The notes beneath the pieces were generated by a model, which saw only the letters and a list, made by a program, of their open reading frames with translations, searched no databases and was not told where the DNA came from. 64,000 nucleotides of DNA. Source: Gulosibacter chungangensis (GTDB lineage Bacteria > Actinomycetota > Actinomycetes > Actinomycetales > Microbacteriaceae). Position numbers and translations under genes: made by a program. The stretch lies in NCBI RefSeq assembly GCF_008831155.1, contig NZ_WBKB01000001.1, positions 434,001 to 498,000 on the forward strand, given 5' to 3'. Shown in pieces: positions 43,361-51,994 of the stretch; position 1 is the first letter of the stretch, and every line of letters begins with the position of its first letter.

Positions 43361-44044
43361 CTACCGGCTCGCGTCGTTGACAGGCAGCCGCAAGCGTGCC
43401 CGCAGTTCCTGGGCCAAAGCATTCAGCTGCGCGTTGCATTCGTCGATCTCGCTGGCCAGGGCCGCGAGGCTCGCGTCGTCACGCTGCGATTCCAGCTCGA
43501 GCGCCGCATCCCGCACCTTTTCGAAGCCGAAGGCGATCTCGGCCACGTGGAACATGATGATCTCGTTGTCGCCGCTCGAGGTGAGGAACTGTGCCCAGCG
43601 GCTCAGATGATCCGCAAGCCGCTGGTGTTCGAGGGTGACTAGCTCGCGGAGGTCGTGCAGCTCCGCGTCGAGCTCGGCAGCGTGTGGCTGCGCCGCAACC
43701 TGCGGGAGCATCCGGATAACGACCTTGCCCCGCGAGATTTCGCTGGCGTCTTCGTCTGCCATCGCATGCAGAAACTCGGTGAAGGCGAGCCGGTTCACCG
43801 GCGCCCAACGCTTCTCAGCAGACTTGGCAACCAGCCGGTTGAGCACCGTTACCGTAAACAGGAAAGAAACCAGACCGGCGGCGAGCCCCGAGAGAATCAC
43901 CAAATCCTGCCAGAACCCGGTTACCACGTCTATCCCGATGATCACCGCGGTAATCGCGACCGCAGCCGCGCCGAGCGCGATATTCCTGGCTCGTTCTCGC
44001 GCGCGTTCCCGGGCCTCCACTTTGCCCTGATCCATCACTCGCAT
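43361..44044 (-). CDS. Hypothetical two-span membrane protein with helical C-terminus
   Basis: A 227-residue protein. After an Arg/Glu-rich N-terminus (EARERARERARNIALG), two hydrophobic spans (IALGAAAVAITAVIIGIDVV and LVILSGLAAGLVSFLFTV) form a hairpin. The rest is a charged, mostly helical soluble domain with Leu/Ala heptads, probably coiled coil. ATG 44044 or the in-frame ATG 44035 could start it; the former has GGAAGG upstream. No family is recognised, and the neighbours give no function. Confidence 0.6.
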   Translation of the reverse strand: MRVMDQGKVEARERARERARNIALGAAAVAITAVIIGIDVVTGFWQDLVILSGLAAGLVSFLFTVTVLNRLVAKSAEKRWAPVNRLAFTEFLHAMADEDASEISRGKVVIRMLPQVAAQPHAAELDAELHDLRELVTLEHQRLADHLSRWAQFLTSSGDNEIIMFHVAEIAFGFEKVRDAALELESQRDDASLAALASEIDECNAQLNALAQELRARLRLPVNDASR

Positions 44045-44168
44045 GCCCGCATCATCCTTCCGTGCACACCAGCAAGCCTGTGTCGCTTCAACCGTAGCCG
44101 CAGACCTGCGGTTTAGGGCTCCCGCACCGGTGCTTCCCGGACTTGATAGTTGCCGCAGACGCAAAAGT

Positions 44169-44225
44169 TGACGCTTATGGGTGGTTAGGAGGGAATATTT
44201 CCCTCCTAACCACCCATACGCGTCA
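44169..44225. repeat. Long palindrome, copy 1
   Basis: Two 27-base arms around a TAT loop pair with one mismatch. The left arm starts TGACGCTTATGGGTGG and continues TTAGGAGGGAA. It lies 23 bp beyond the 3' end of the sugar-porter gene and matches the palindrome at 49427-49481 in arm sequence (ACGCnTATGGGTG, AGGAGG) and in the right-hand flank (ACGCGTCAGA). It could terminate transcription, although no T-run follows. Confidence 0.9.
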
Positions 44226-44248
44226 GAAATCGCAGCGCCAGCCGACCG

Positions 44249-45733
44249 CTACTTCTTATTGAGGTAGATCGCGCCGGTGGAGACGTCTTCTTCAATCGAC
44301 TCGAGCGTGCGTCCGCGGGTTTCCGGCAGGAACTTCAACACGAACACGAACGCGATCAAGTTGAAGACACCGAGCATGAAGAAGGAGCCGGTGATGCCCA
44401 CGCCATCAACCACCGAGGGGAAGAAGAGTCCCAGTGTGGCGTTTGCGATCCACATGCAGAACACGGCGATGCCGATGCCGAGTCCGCGCATGTGGAGCGG
44501 GAAGATCTCCGAGAGGATCACCCAGGTGGCCACGTTCAGGAAGGTCTGCATCGACCCGACGAACAGCACCACGAGCACGAGGATCACATAGGGGCGGGCC
44601 GGGGCTCCGACCGGGAACATGATCGAGGAGAGCCCGATGAGCACGTGGCAGAGCGTGACGAGCCCGTACCCACACATGAACATCGTGCGGCGGTTGATGC
44701 GTTCCATCATGAACAGCGAGGCGATGCTGCCGAGCACACCGATCGCGCCGGGGACGACATTCGCGATGAGCGCCGCATCCGCCTCAAACCCAGCTTCGAT
44801 GAGCACGGTCTGGCCGTAGTACACGATCGTGTTGATGCCGGTGAGCTGTTGGAAGACCGCGATGCCGATACCGATCAGCAGGATACGCAGCAGCCAGCGG
44901 TTCTTCAGGACCGCGCTCAGGCGAGTGCGGCGAGCGTTCTTCGAGGCCGCGTACAGTGCCTCGGCTTCGTCGATTTCTGCGACCGCGCGTGCCTCGGGGC
45001 GGATGGTACGCATGATCTCGAGTGCCTCATCACGACGACCGTGTGCGATCAGCCAGCGGGGCGACTCGGGCATACGAATCATGCCGAGGAACAGGGCGAT
45101 TGCCGGGATGGCGCAGATCGCGAGCATCACTCGCCAGATGCTGTCGAGGTGACCCCAGACGTTACCGATGATGGCGTTGACCGCGAAGGCCGCGAAGGCA
45201 CCCACCGCGATCATCACTTCGTTGCGGCCTGAGAGTGAACCGCGAATCTCGTGCGGTGCAAGCTCAGCGAGGTACACCGGCACAACGGTGGATGCGGCAC
45301 CCACGGCGATGCCGAGGATGACGCGCCCAACCACCATCACGCCGAAACTTGGCGACAGGGCGCAGACCGCGGCGCCCAGCAGGAAGGCGAAGGCCAGCAG
45401 CATGATGGTGCGCTTACGACCCCAGAGGTCGGCAAGTCGCCCACCGAGCATGGCACCGACAGCGGCACCGAAGAGCAGCGAGGAGGTGACGACACCTTCG
45501 GTGAGCGGGGTGAGCCCGAGCTCGATGGTCATGGGGCGAAGTGCCCCGTTGATCACGCCGGTGTCGTAACCAAACAGGAGGCCACCGATGGTCGCGATGA
45601 ACGCCACGACCGAGAGGCGACGACGGTACGGCCCGGCGGTGAGCGGCGGCAGCGTGGATTCCTCAGCGGAACCGTGGCCGCGCGTGCTGGTAGAGCTGGC
45701 AGGGGTTGAACTATTGGGTATTGACGCGGACAT
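44249..45733 (-). CDS. Sugar-porter MFS transporter (inositol/hexose type)
   Basis: A 494-residue, twelve-span proton symporter of the sugar-porter family. Signatures are present: GGLLFGYDTGVINGAL in span 1, GGRLADLWGRKRTIM in loop 2-3, RVILGIAVGAASTVVPVYLAELAP in span 4-5, PESPRWLIAHGR, QQLTGINTIVYYGQ in span 7 and PETRGRTLESIEE in loop 12. The family includes IolT-like inositol and xylose/galactose carriers. ATG 45733 follows AAAGGAG. It is the last gene before the palindrome at 44169 in the block with the dehydrogenase and isomerase. Confidence 0.92.
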   Translation of the reverse strand: MSASIPNSSTPASSTSTRGHGSAEESTLPPLTAGPYRRRLSVVAFIATIGGLLFGYDTGVINGALRPMTIELGLTPLTEGVVTSSLLFGAAVGAMLGGRLADLWGRKRTIMLLAFAFLLGAAVCALSPSFGVMVVGRVILGIAVGAASTVVPVYLAELAPHEIRGSLSGRNEVMIAVGAFAAFAVNAIIGNVWGHLDSIWRVMLAICAIPAIALFLGMIRMPESPRWLIAHGRRDEALEIMRTIRPEARAVAEIDEAEALYAASKNARRTRLSAVLKNRWLLRILLIGIGIAVFQQLTGINTIVYYGQTVLIEAGFEADAALIANVVPGAIGVLGSIASLFMMERINRRTMFMCGYGLVTLCHVLIGLSSIMFPVGAPARPYVILVLVVLFVGSMQTFLNVATWVILSEIFPLHMRGLGIGIAVFCMWIANATLGLFFPSVVDGVGITGSFFMLGVFNLIAFVFVLKFLPETRGRTLESIEEDVSTGAIYLNKK

Positions 45734-45944
45734 GAACGACTCCTTTGTCAGAGCGCGACGAATAGCGGTGTGGTGTTTGGAACGTTTTGGGATGCGCGGG
45801 GCCGGGTGGATGCATGGCCGAGGTTAGGTGCACAGCCAGACTTGGATGCACGTCCGGCCCCGCGCGGTGCGTCTCGAGGACGCGGGTTGGTTGATTTGGA
45901 TCGAGTCGATTCGAATTTGGACCAAGTGGCCCAAACCGGGGGAA

Positions 45945-47135
45945 CTAGACGGTCGCGGCCTCGCGAGCGTGCTCGATCGCGACGGCCTGGCCGGTCTTGC
46001 TCGACTCGAGAGCGGCACCGACGACGCGCATCATCGCGGTTGCCTCAGCGAAGTCCGTGTCCATCTCGGCACCCTCTTGGATGCAGCGCACGAACTCCTG
46101 AATCTCCGCGGTGAAGGCCTCGGCGTAACCGGTGCCCACGCCGCCGCCTGGCATCGCGGCGACGTCCTTGAAGTAGGGGTGCTCGGGCCCGGTGAAGACA
46201 CGGCGCGGGCCGTTGTAGGCCGAGTCGGTGAGGCCGGTCTCGAAGATCGAGAATTCACCCGCGGCGATCGAGTCAAATGCGGCGTGGCCCTCGGTGCCGA
46301 AGACCTCGACGCCGAGTGCGTTCGGCACGCCCTGCGCGATGCGGCTCAGTTCAATCTGGCCGACGGCGCCGGATGCGAATTCCACCGAGAGCAGCGCGAT
46401 GTCATCGTTCGTGACGGGGCCGGTTTCGGTCGAGGTGGATGCACCGTGACCGATCGCACCGGCGGCAGGCTTCGGGCGCTCGGAGATCACGGTCTTGAGG
46501 GTCGCGTTGGCGACCCCGGTGATCTGACCGGCAACGAACTGCACTGCGTCGATGGCGTGCGAGCCGATGTCGAGGAGTGCTCCACCGCCGGACTGTTCCT
46601 GCGAGTAGCGCCAGGAGAGCGCTCCGGCGGGGTCGGCTGCGTAGTCGGCGTAGTACCAACCGCGCACGGTGTGCACGTCACCGAGGCGACCATCCGCGAT
46701 CGCCTGTGCGAGGGCAGCCAGCCCCGGCAGTCGACGGAAGGAGAAGCCGACGCCGGTCACAGCATCCGTCTTCTCGGCGAGTGCCTGCAGGGAGGAGGAT
46801 TCCTCGACGGTGCGGCCGATCGGCTTCTCGGCGAAGACGTGCTTGCCGGAGGCGAGCACCTTGGGGAGCACCTCGGCGTGCAGGAAGTTCGGCAGGGCGA
46901 CGCTGATCGCGTCGATGTCGTCACGCTCGAGGAGCGCGTCGATGTCGCCGGTGGCCTGCTTGAAGCCGTAGCGCGCAGCGACCGATTCGGCGAGCGGGAG
47001 GTTCGGATCGGCGATGGTGTCGAGCTCAACGCTGAGCTTGGACGAAACCGCCATCATGGCGTTGCGGAAGCCGAAAGCGTGAGCCTGGCCGGCCATGCCG
47101 GCGCCGATGACGGCGACACGAATTGGGGTGTTCAT
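45945..47135 (-). CDS. Gfo/Idh/MocA-family dehydrogenase (inositol-dehydrogenase-like)
   Basis: A 396-residue NAD(P)-dependent oxidoreductase. The Rossmann motif AVIGAGMAGQAHAFGFRNA is near the start, and the catalytic Lys lies in HVFAEKPIGRTVEE. The C-terminal sugar-binding domain has GGGALLDIGSHAIDAVQF, with the catalytic Asp and His of inositol 2-dehydrogenase-type enzymes. It lies between the sugar porter and the IolE-like gene, which suggests oxidation of a polyol or sugar. ATG 47135 starts it. The 211-bp gap on its 3' side (45734-45944) has no gene. Confidence 0.87.
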   Translation of the reverse strand: MNTPIRVAVIGAGMAGQAHAFGFRNAMMAVSSKLSVELDTIADPNLPLAESVAARYGFKQATGDIDALLERDDIDAISVALPNFLHAEVLPKVLASGKHVFAEKPIGRTVEESSSLQALAEKTDAVTGVGFSFRRLPGLAALAQAIADGRLGDVHTVRGWYYADYAADPAGALSWRYSQEQSGGGALLDIGSHAIDAVQFVAGQITGVANATLKTVISERPKPAAGAIGHGASTSTETGPVTNDDIALLSVEFASGAVGQIELSRIAQGVPNALGVEVFGTEGHAAFDSIAAGEFSIFETGLTDSAYNGPRRVFTGPEHPYFKDVAAMPGGGVGTGYAEAFTAEIQEFVRCIQEGAEMDTDFAEATAMMRVVGAALESSKTGQAVAIEHAREAATV

Positions 47136-47210
47136 AGTGTTCTAGTCCTTAGTGGTTGTGGTTGGAGTTCGGTGCCTGCGTAAGGCCGAAGGCCTGTATC
47201 GAAGGGGCGC

Positions 47211-47251
47211 GTCTCGATACGACGCCTACGGCGTCTACTCGACGAACGGAG
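47211..47251. repeat. REP-like element upstream of the dehydrogenase
   Basis: GTCTCGATACGACGCC followed by TACGGCGTCTACTCGACGAACG matches the REP-like motif of 20395-20551; a diverged minus copy (GGCCTGTATCGAAG) lies just before it at about 47190-47204. It fills most of the 136-bp gap between the dehydrogenase and the isomerase genes. Confidence 0.75.
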
Positions 47252-47271
47252 TGTTGCTCGGCTAGCGACGG

Positions 47272-48222
47272 TTATTTGGCAGTGGCGGTTTCGCGGAAGC
47301 GCACTGGGGCACCGCAACCGGCGATGTATTCGTGCGTACGGCGCGCGATTTCCAGCGGCTGCGCGAAGTCAGCGAGCGGGTACATGTCCTGCTCGACGAT
47401 GGCGAAGATGCCGGGGTTCGCGATTGCCGCTTCCCGCAGGATCGGGTTGTAGTCGGGCACCCCGAGCGGCGGCTCGATCATCACGCCCTGCTTGACGGCA
47501 TCCACGAAGCTAATGTCGTTCTTGAGCACGTCGGCGAGAAGGTCCGGTTCGACCTGCTTGAGGTGGAGGTAGCCGATGCGGTTCGGGAACTCGCGGATCA
47601 GTCGCTCGTTGTCGCCGTAGTAATAGGCGAGGTGGCCGGTGTCGAGGCAAAGGTTCACGTAGCGTTCGTCGGTGCCCTCGAGCAGACGCACCACCTCGCG
47701 GTAGGAACCGATCGGGCTTTCTGCGTGCGAGTGGAACTGCTGACGCATCCCGAACTCTTCGAGCAGGCGACGGCCGATTTCATTGTGACCGGCGAAGAAG
47801 GCATCCCATTCTTCGGCGTTGAAGGCGCGATCGCCCACGACATGGCCGTCCTCACCGCGTTCCCAAAGACCCGGAATGGTGATGATGTGCTCGGCGCCGA
47901 GCGCCTGCACGAGGGTTGCGACCTCGCGCACATCTGCCCAGGCCTTGTCGATTTCGGAAGCCCCGCGGTGGAGATTCACGAACACCGTTCCCGCAGAGAG
48001 GGCGAGATCGTACTTGGCGAAGTCCTCGCGCAGCTTGGCTGCGTCGGTGCCGAGGTAGCCAAAGGGGCCAAGTTCGGTCCAGTGGAAGCCAGCCTCGGCA
48101 ACCTCGCGAAGGTACTGCTCGGGAGCGGGCTGCGCCTCGTCGACGGCGTTCCACACACCCCAAGAGTCGGGTGCGATACCGACGCGGGGTGCGGAATCAG
48201 TGGCTTCGATGCCGTTGGTCAT
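47272..48222 (-). CDS. Sugar-phosphate isomerase/epimerase, IolE-like
   Basis: A 316-residue TIM-barrel protein of the xylose isomerase-like family. The start GIAPDSWGVWNAVDE closely follows the IolE (inosose dehydratase) opening. Metal-ligand stretches include FHWTELGPFGYLG (Glu), MRQQFHSHAESPIG (His), YVNLCLDTGHLAYY (Asp) and IGYLHLKQVEPD. ATG 48222 follows GAGGAAG. It is the first gene of the minus-strand block, divergent from lacI across two 14-bp operators. The full iol set (iolB, C, D) is not present in the window, so inositol catabolism is inferred, not shown. Confidence 0.85.
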   Translation of the reverse strand: MTNGIEATDSAPRVGIAPDSWGVWNAVDEAQPAPEQYLREVAEAGFHWTELGPFGYLGTDAAKLREDFAKYDLALSAGTVFVNLHRGASEIDKAWADVREVATLVQALGAEHIITIPGLWERGEDGHVVGDRAFNAEEWDAFFAGHNEIGRRLLEEFGMRQQFHSHAESPIGSYREVVRLLEGTDERYVNLCLDTGHLAYYYGDNERLIREFPNRIGYLHLKQVEPDLLADVLKNDISFVDAVKQGVMIEPPLGVPDYNPILREAAIANPGIFAIVEQDMYPLADFAQPLEIARRTHEYIAGCGAPVRFRETATAK

Positions 48223-48294
48223 GAGCTTCCTCGCTTCATTCCGAATGTGTTGCTGTCAAGTGGTTCCCAGAACGCACTAGCGGTTGATACGGAA

Positions 48295-48308
48295 CTAGAG
48301 CGCTCTAG
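48295..48308. promoter_or_regulatory. LacI-type operator, copy 1
   Basis: CTAGAGCGCTCTAG is a perfect 14-base palindrome centred on CG, the usual layout for LacI-family operators. It lies in the divergent gap between the iolE-like gene and lacI. Confidence 0.88.
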
Positions 48309-48319
48309 GTGTTGCTAGA

Positions 48320-48333
48320 CTAGAGCGCTCTAG
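48320..48333. promoter_or_regulatory. LacI-type operator, copy 2
   Basis: An identical CTAGAGCGCTCTAG palindrome, 25 bp centre to centre from copy 1 and 38 bp before the lacI start. Confidence 0.88.
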
Positions 48334-48370
48334 GCGATAGTGTCAATAGATATTTTTTGGGAGGTGGCAA

Positions 48371-49360
48371 ATGGCCAGAACAACCATGGAGGACGTCGCA
48401 AAGGCGGCGGGTGTATCACGGGCACTCGTATCGCTCGCGTACCGCAATGCCAGCGGCGTCAGCGAATCCACCCGGGCGCGCATCCTCTCCACGGGCAATC
48501 AGATCGGCTACGTGCACAACCGCATCGCCGCGAGCCTCGCCTCCACAAAACCCGCCTCAATCGGGGTCTTTCTGCAAGACCTCCACAATGACTTCTTCGC
48601 GGACGTCTACGATGGCATCCGCGAAATTGCCGAGCCGAAAGCCCGCCAGCTGGTGCTCTCGGTCGGATCACGAAATCACGATCGCGATGCTTCTTCCCTC
48701 GGCACGCTGGAAGGCGCGCAGGTCGGCACGATCATTGCCGCGGGTCTGCGGATGGCCGATTCGGATGCGCTGGCGCACTCCCAGCGCACTCCGCTCATCG
48801 CAATCGCGCGGCATATTCCAGGTGTCGACAGCGTCTATTCGGACAATGTCTTTGGCGGGCAGTTGGCGACCGAGCACTTGCTCCAGCTGGGGCATCGGCG
48901 GATCGTCTTTCTCGCGAACCCGCCGACGGACGGCTACCTCGGGCGTCGAGAAGGCTACGAAACGTCGATGCTCGAAGCGGGGCTTAAGCCACGGGTAATC
49001 GAATCCACCTATGCGCGCTCGGACGCAGCCGAAATCGCGACGGAACTGTTGGCAGATACCGAGGCACCGACGGCAATTTTTGCGCACAACGATCAGGCCG
49101 CGCTCGGGGTGTTAGACGCGCTCGCCGCGCGGTCTCTCGTGCCGGGGCAGGATGTTTCGGTGATCGGCTATGACAACAGCTCGGTCAGCAATACCCCGGG
49201 TACGGCGCTAACTTCCATTGATTTGCACGCCCTCGAGCTCGGTCGTGAGGCCACTCGACTTGCGCTGCGACGCTTTGAGAATCCTGACCTCGAGCCGCAG
49301 CTTGTGACCTCAACGCCCTCGCTGGTGCTGAGGGCAACAACCGGCCCCGTGTCGACCTAA
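48371..49360 (+). CDS. LacI-family transcriptional regulator
   Basis: A 329-residue repressor. The helix-turn-helix is TMEDVAKAAGVSRALVSLAY and the hinge helix lies near NRIAASLAS, followed by the sugar-binding PBP1 domain: SIGVFLQDLHNDFFADVYDG, VYSDNVFGGQLATEHLLQLG, AIFAHNDQAALGVLDAL, and VSVIGYDNSSVSNTPGTALT. ATG 48371 follows GGGAGG. It is divergent from the IolE-like gene, with twin perfect operators in the gap, so it probably represses that block and itself. The effector is likely a sugar or inositol derivative. Confidence 0.93.
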   Translation: MARTTMEDVAKAAGVSRALVSLAYRNASGVSESTRARILSTGNQIGYVHNRIAASLASTKPASIGVFLQDLHNDFFADVYDGIREIAEPKARQLVLSVGSRNHDRDASSLGTLEGAQVGTIIAAGLRMADSDALAHSQRTPLIAIARHIPGVDSVYSDNVFGGQLATEHLLQLGHRRIVFLANPPTDGYLGRREGYETSMLEAGLKPRVIESTYARSDAAEIATELLADTEAPTAIFAHNDQAALGVLDALAARSLVPGQDVSVIGYDNSSVSNTPGTALTSIDLHALELGREATRLALRRFENPDLEPQLVTSTPSLVLRATTGPVST

Positions 49361-49426
49361 ACCGCCTCCAGAAACCGTCACTCCAGCGCCAATCCAGGCG
49401 CGTTCAGCGGGCAGGGAGCAATAAGA

Positions 49427-49481
49427 GACGCGTATGGGTGCTCAGGAGGGAATTATTACCTCCTGAGCACCCATACGCGTC
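49427..49481. repeat. Long palindrome, copy 2
   Basis: Two perfect 23-base arms, starting GACGCGTATGGGTGCTCAGG, flank a nine-base A/T loop. It lies between the convergent lacI (+) and LLM oxidoreductase (-) genes and closely matches the palindrome at 44169-44225. Confidence 0.92.
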
Positions 49482-49520
49482 AGATATTGCGCCGGGCAAC
49501 AGCCCAGCCCCAGGCTCGCG

Positions 49521-50537
49521 CTACCCAAGTGCCGGGCGGATCTCCTTTGAGATTGCCTCGAGCATGCGCACGTTGAAGTCGACGCCAAGGGCGTTGGGCA
49601 CGGTGACGAGCAGCGTGTCCGCGGCCTGCACGGCGGCGTCCTCCTGGAGTTCCTCGATCAGCGTGTCGATCTCGCCGATATAGCTGCGGCCAAAGCGCGC
49701 GAGTTCGCCCGGTTCGGTTTGCCCAACCTGGTCGCGAGCTTCGGCTTGCGCACGGATACCGAAGTATCGGCGCGATTCATCGTCGACGAGCGGGATGATG
49801 CTGCGGGAGACGCTCACGCGTGGCGTCCAGTGATGGCCGGCAACCTCCCAAGCGTCGCGGTACTGCTGGATCTGCTCGGCCTGCAGTTCCGAAAAGGGCA
49901 CGCCGGTATCTTCGGTCAGCAGCGTCGAAGACATCAGATTCATGCCGCGCTCCGCCGCCCAAACCGCGGTCTTGCGGGAACCCGCGCCCCACCAAATGCG
50001 CTCGCGCAGGCCCTCTGACTGCGGCTCGAGGGCCAGCGGCTCCGGGGAGACAGCCTGTCGCGGATCCGGGTTCGCAACGCCCGCGCCCTGAATCGCGCGC
50101 AGAAACACGAGGGTCTTGTGTCGCGCCATTTCGGCGTGGTCGCCGTCTTCCGGCACGTACCCGAAGGACTGATATCCCGCGAGCGCGGGTTCCGGTGAAC
50201 CACGACTCACCCCGAGTTGCAGGCGGCCATCAGAGATGAGGTCGGTGACGGCGGCTTCCTCCGCCATGTACAGCGGGTTTTCGTAGCGCATATCGATCAC
50301 GCCGGTGCCGATTTCAATGCGCTTGGTGCGGGCGGCGATTGCGGCGAGGAGCGGAAACGGTGCCGAGTGCTGGCGAGCAAAGTGGTGCACGCGGAAGTAT
50401 GCCCCGTCGATTCCGACCTCTTCGGCACCGACCGACATATCAATGGCCTGCAGGAGCGCATCCTGCCCGGTCACGACGCGCGAGCCGGGTGCATCCATCC
50501 AGTGACCAAATGAGAGGAAGCCGATTTTCGTTGCCAT
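49521..50537 (-). CDS. Luciferase-like (LLM class) flavin-dependent oxidoreductase
   Basis: A 338-residue protein of the luciferase superfamily, a different subgroup from the enzyme at 20578. Features are IGFLSFGHWMDAPGSRVVTG, the EEVGIDGAYFRVHHFARQHSAPFPLL active-site segment, the strand RIEIGTGVIDMRYENPLYMAEEAA and RLQLGVSRGSPEPAL. ATG 50537 has no clear ribosome-binding site, so the transcript may be leaderless. It is divergent from the MFS gene at 50667, and either gene may be induced by the other's substrate. Substrate unknown. Confidence 0.85.
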   Translation of the reverse strand: MATKIGFLSFGHWMDAPGSRVVTGQDALLQAIDMSVGAEEVGIDGAYFRVHHFARQHSAPFPLLAAIAARTKRIEIGTGVIDMRYENPLYMAEEAAVTDLISDGRLQLGVSRGSPEPALAGYQSFGYVPEDGDHAEMARHKTLVFLRAIQGAGVANPDPRQAVSPEPLALEPQSEGLRERIWWGAGSRKTAVWAAERGMNLMSSTLLTEDTGVPFSELQAEQIQQYRDAWEVAGHHWTPRVSVSRSIIPLVDDESRRYFGIRAQAEARDQVGQTEPGELARFGRSYIGEIDTLIEELQEDAAVQAADTLLVTVPNALGVDFNVRMLEAISKEIRPALG

Positions 50538-50666
50538 GGCAACAACAACATCAATGCGTCTGCATGTATTCCATCGAAGTTGCGACCAGCGCCCATCGCC
50601 ACGCCAGTCTCACTAACCGGAACCGTCGCTGTCTCGGCGCACTGATCCTGCCTAACATTCGGATGC

Positions 50667-51920
50667 ATGAGTCAGTTCACCACCGATTCTGCTGCGACAC
50701 AGTCGTCGCCCACGAATCCGTCACTTACATCACTCCGCCGCGCCCTCGCGCTTACCGCGCTGTCCGTCGGTGCTTTCGGGCTCGGCATCTCGGAATTCGC
50801 CACGATGGGGGTACTCGGCAGCATCGCCGAAGATCTCGTACCGAATTACTTCAACGCGCCAGAGGCCGGGATCGCCCAGGCGGGTGCGATGGTGAGCGCC
50901 TATGCCCTCGGTGTGTTCATCGGGGCGCCACTGATCAGTGTGCTCTTCGCCCGCCGTCCACAGCATTCACTGGCGCCGTGGCTACTGCTCACGCTCGCGC
51001 TGGCAAACCTGCTTACGGCAGTGATCGGTGGGTTACTCCCCTCGGTCGCGGTGCGCTTCCTTGCCGGTCTGCCACACGGAGCATATCTCGGCCTCGCGGC
51101 TCTGCTGGCCGGATATCTCCTCGGTCCCGGGATGCAGGCCCGTGGTGTCGCTTTCGCGCTCAGTGGTCTCACGGTCGCGAATGTCGTCGGGGTGCCGCTT
51201 GCGACCTGGGTTGGCCAATCGGTGAGTTGGCGGTGGATTTTTGTGGCCATTGCGGTGCTGTTCGTGCTCGCCGCTGCGGTACTGAAGACCGTGTTGCCAA
51301 CGGTTCCGGGAGATCCCGGCACCAGCATCCGGTCCGAACTCAAGGCCTTCACCCGACCGCGGTTCTGGCTCGTGATTGCGGTCGGGATGATCGGCTTCGG
51401 TGGGTTCTTCGCGATCTACACCTACCTCGCCGAGGCCGCGATGACGGTCGCCGGGCTCGAGGCCTCGCTCACGCCGTTTCTGCTCGCCGCCATTGGGCTC
51501 GGCATGGTCTTCGGCAATATCATCGGTGGCGCTGGAGCTGATCGAAACATGCGCCGCACCGCCATCTTCGGGCTGGTGGCCCTGGTTGCGTCCCTACTCG
51601 CCTACTTGCTGGTGGCAATGCATCCAGCGGGAATTTTCATCACCGCGTTCTTGGTTGGCCTGACCGCCTGGACGTTCACGCCAGCGGTGCAGTCTTGGCT
51701 GATCGATGCGGCGGAAGAGCAGCGCCTGCTCGGCTCGGCGATGAACCACGCAGCCTTCAACGCCGCAAACAGCATCGGCGCCTGGTCTGGTGGCGCGGTA
51801 ATCGCGCTCGGGTACGGGATGCTCGCCCCGGCCTGGGTGGGCATCGCCCTCGCGGGAGGTGGCCTGGTACTGATTTTCGTCACCATGGCACTGGAGCGCC
51901 GGATGAAAGTGGCCTCGTAG
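50667..51920 (+). CDS. MFS exporter, AraJ/YdhP-like (DHA1 family)
   Basis: A 417-residue, twelve-span transporter. The span-1 motif ALTALSVGAFGLGISEFATMGVLGSIAEDL is characteristic of the AraJ/NepI drug- or sugar-efflux group. Loop 2-3 has SVLFARRPQHSLAPW, a divergent form of the MFS A-motif. Span 4 has AVRFLAGLPHGAYLGLAALLAG. The start is ATG 50667, preceded at eight bases by TAACAT, which may be a -10 box of a short-leader transcript. It probably exports a small hydrophobic compound. It is divergent from the LLM gene. Confidence 0.87.
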   Translation: MSQFTTDSAATQSSPTNPSLTSLRRALALTALSVGAFGLGISEFATMGVLGSIAEDLVPNYFNAPEAGIAQAGAMVSAYALGVFIGAPLISVLFARRPQHSLAPWLLLTLALANLLTAVIGGLLPSVAVRFLAGLPHGAYLGLAALLAGYLLGPGMQARGVAFALSGLTVANVVGVPLATWVGQSVSWRWIFVAIAVLFVLAAAVLKTVLPTVPGDPGTSIRSELKAFTRPRFWLVIAVGMIGFGGFFAIYTYLAEAAMTVAGLEASLTPFLLAAIGLGMVFGNIIGGAGADRNMRRTAIFGLVALVASLLAYLLVAMHPAGIFITAFLVGLTAWTFTPAVQSWLIDAAEEQRLLGSAMNHAAFNAANSIGAWSGGAVIALGYGMLAPAWVGIALAGGGLVLIFVTMALERRMKVAS

Positions 51921-51994
51921 TCGACGGCCTCGTAGACGGCGGAATCTGCCACGGGTTCAGCCACGGTTCGGGATGCACGGTGTTAGCTACTCCT

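Noticed and set aside
44169-44225. Insertion-sequence terminal repeat
   Set aside because: No transposase gene is in the block and no target-site duplication was found; the arms form a single palindrome at each end rather than inverted ends of one element.
45828-47183. 451-residue plus-strand open frame
   Set aside because: It is antisense to the Gfo/Idh/MocA dehydrogenase and has low-complexity Gly/Arg-rich composition.
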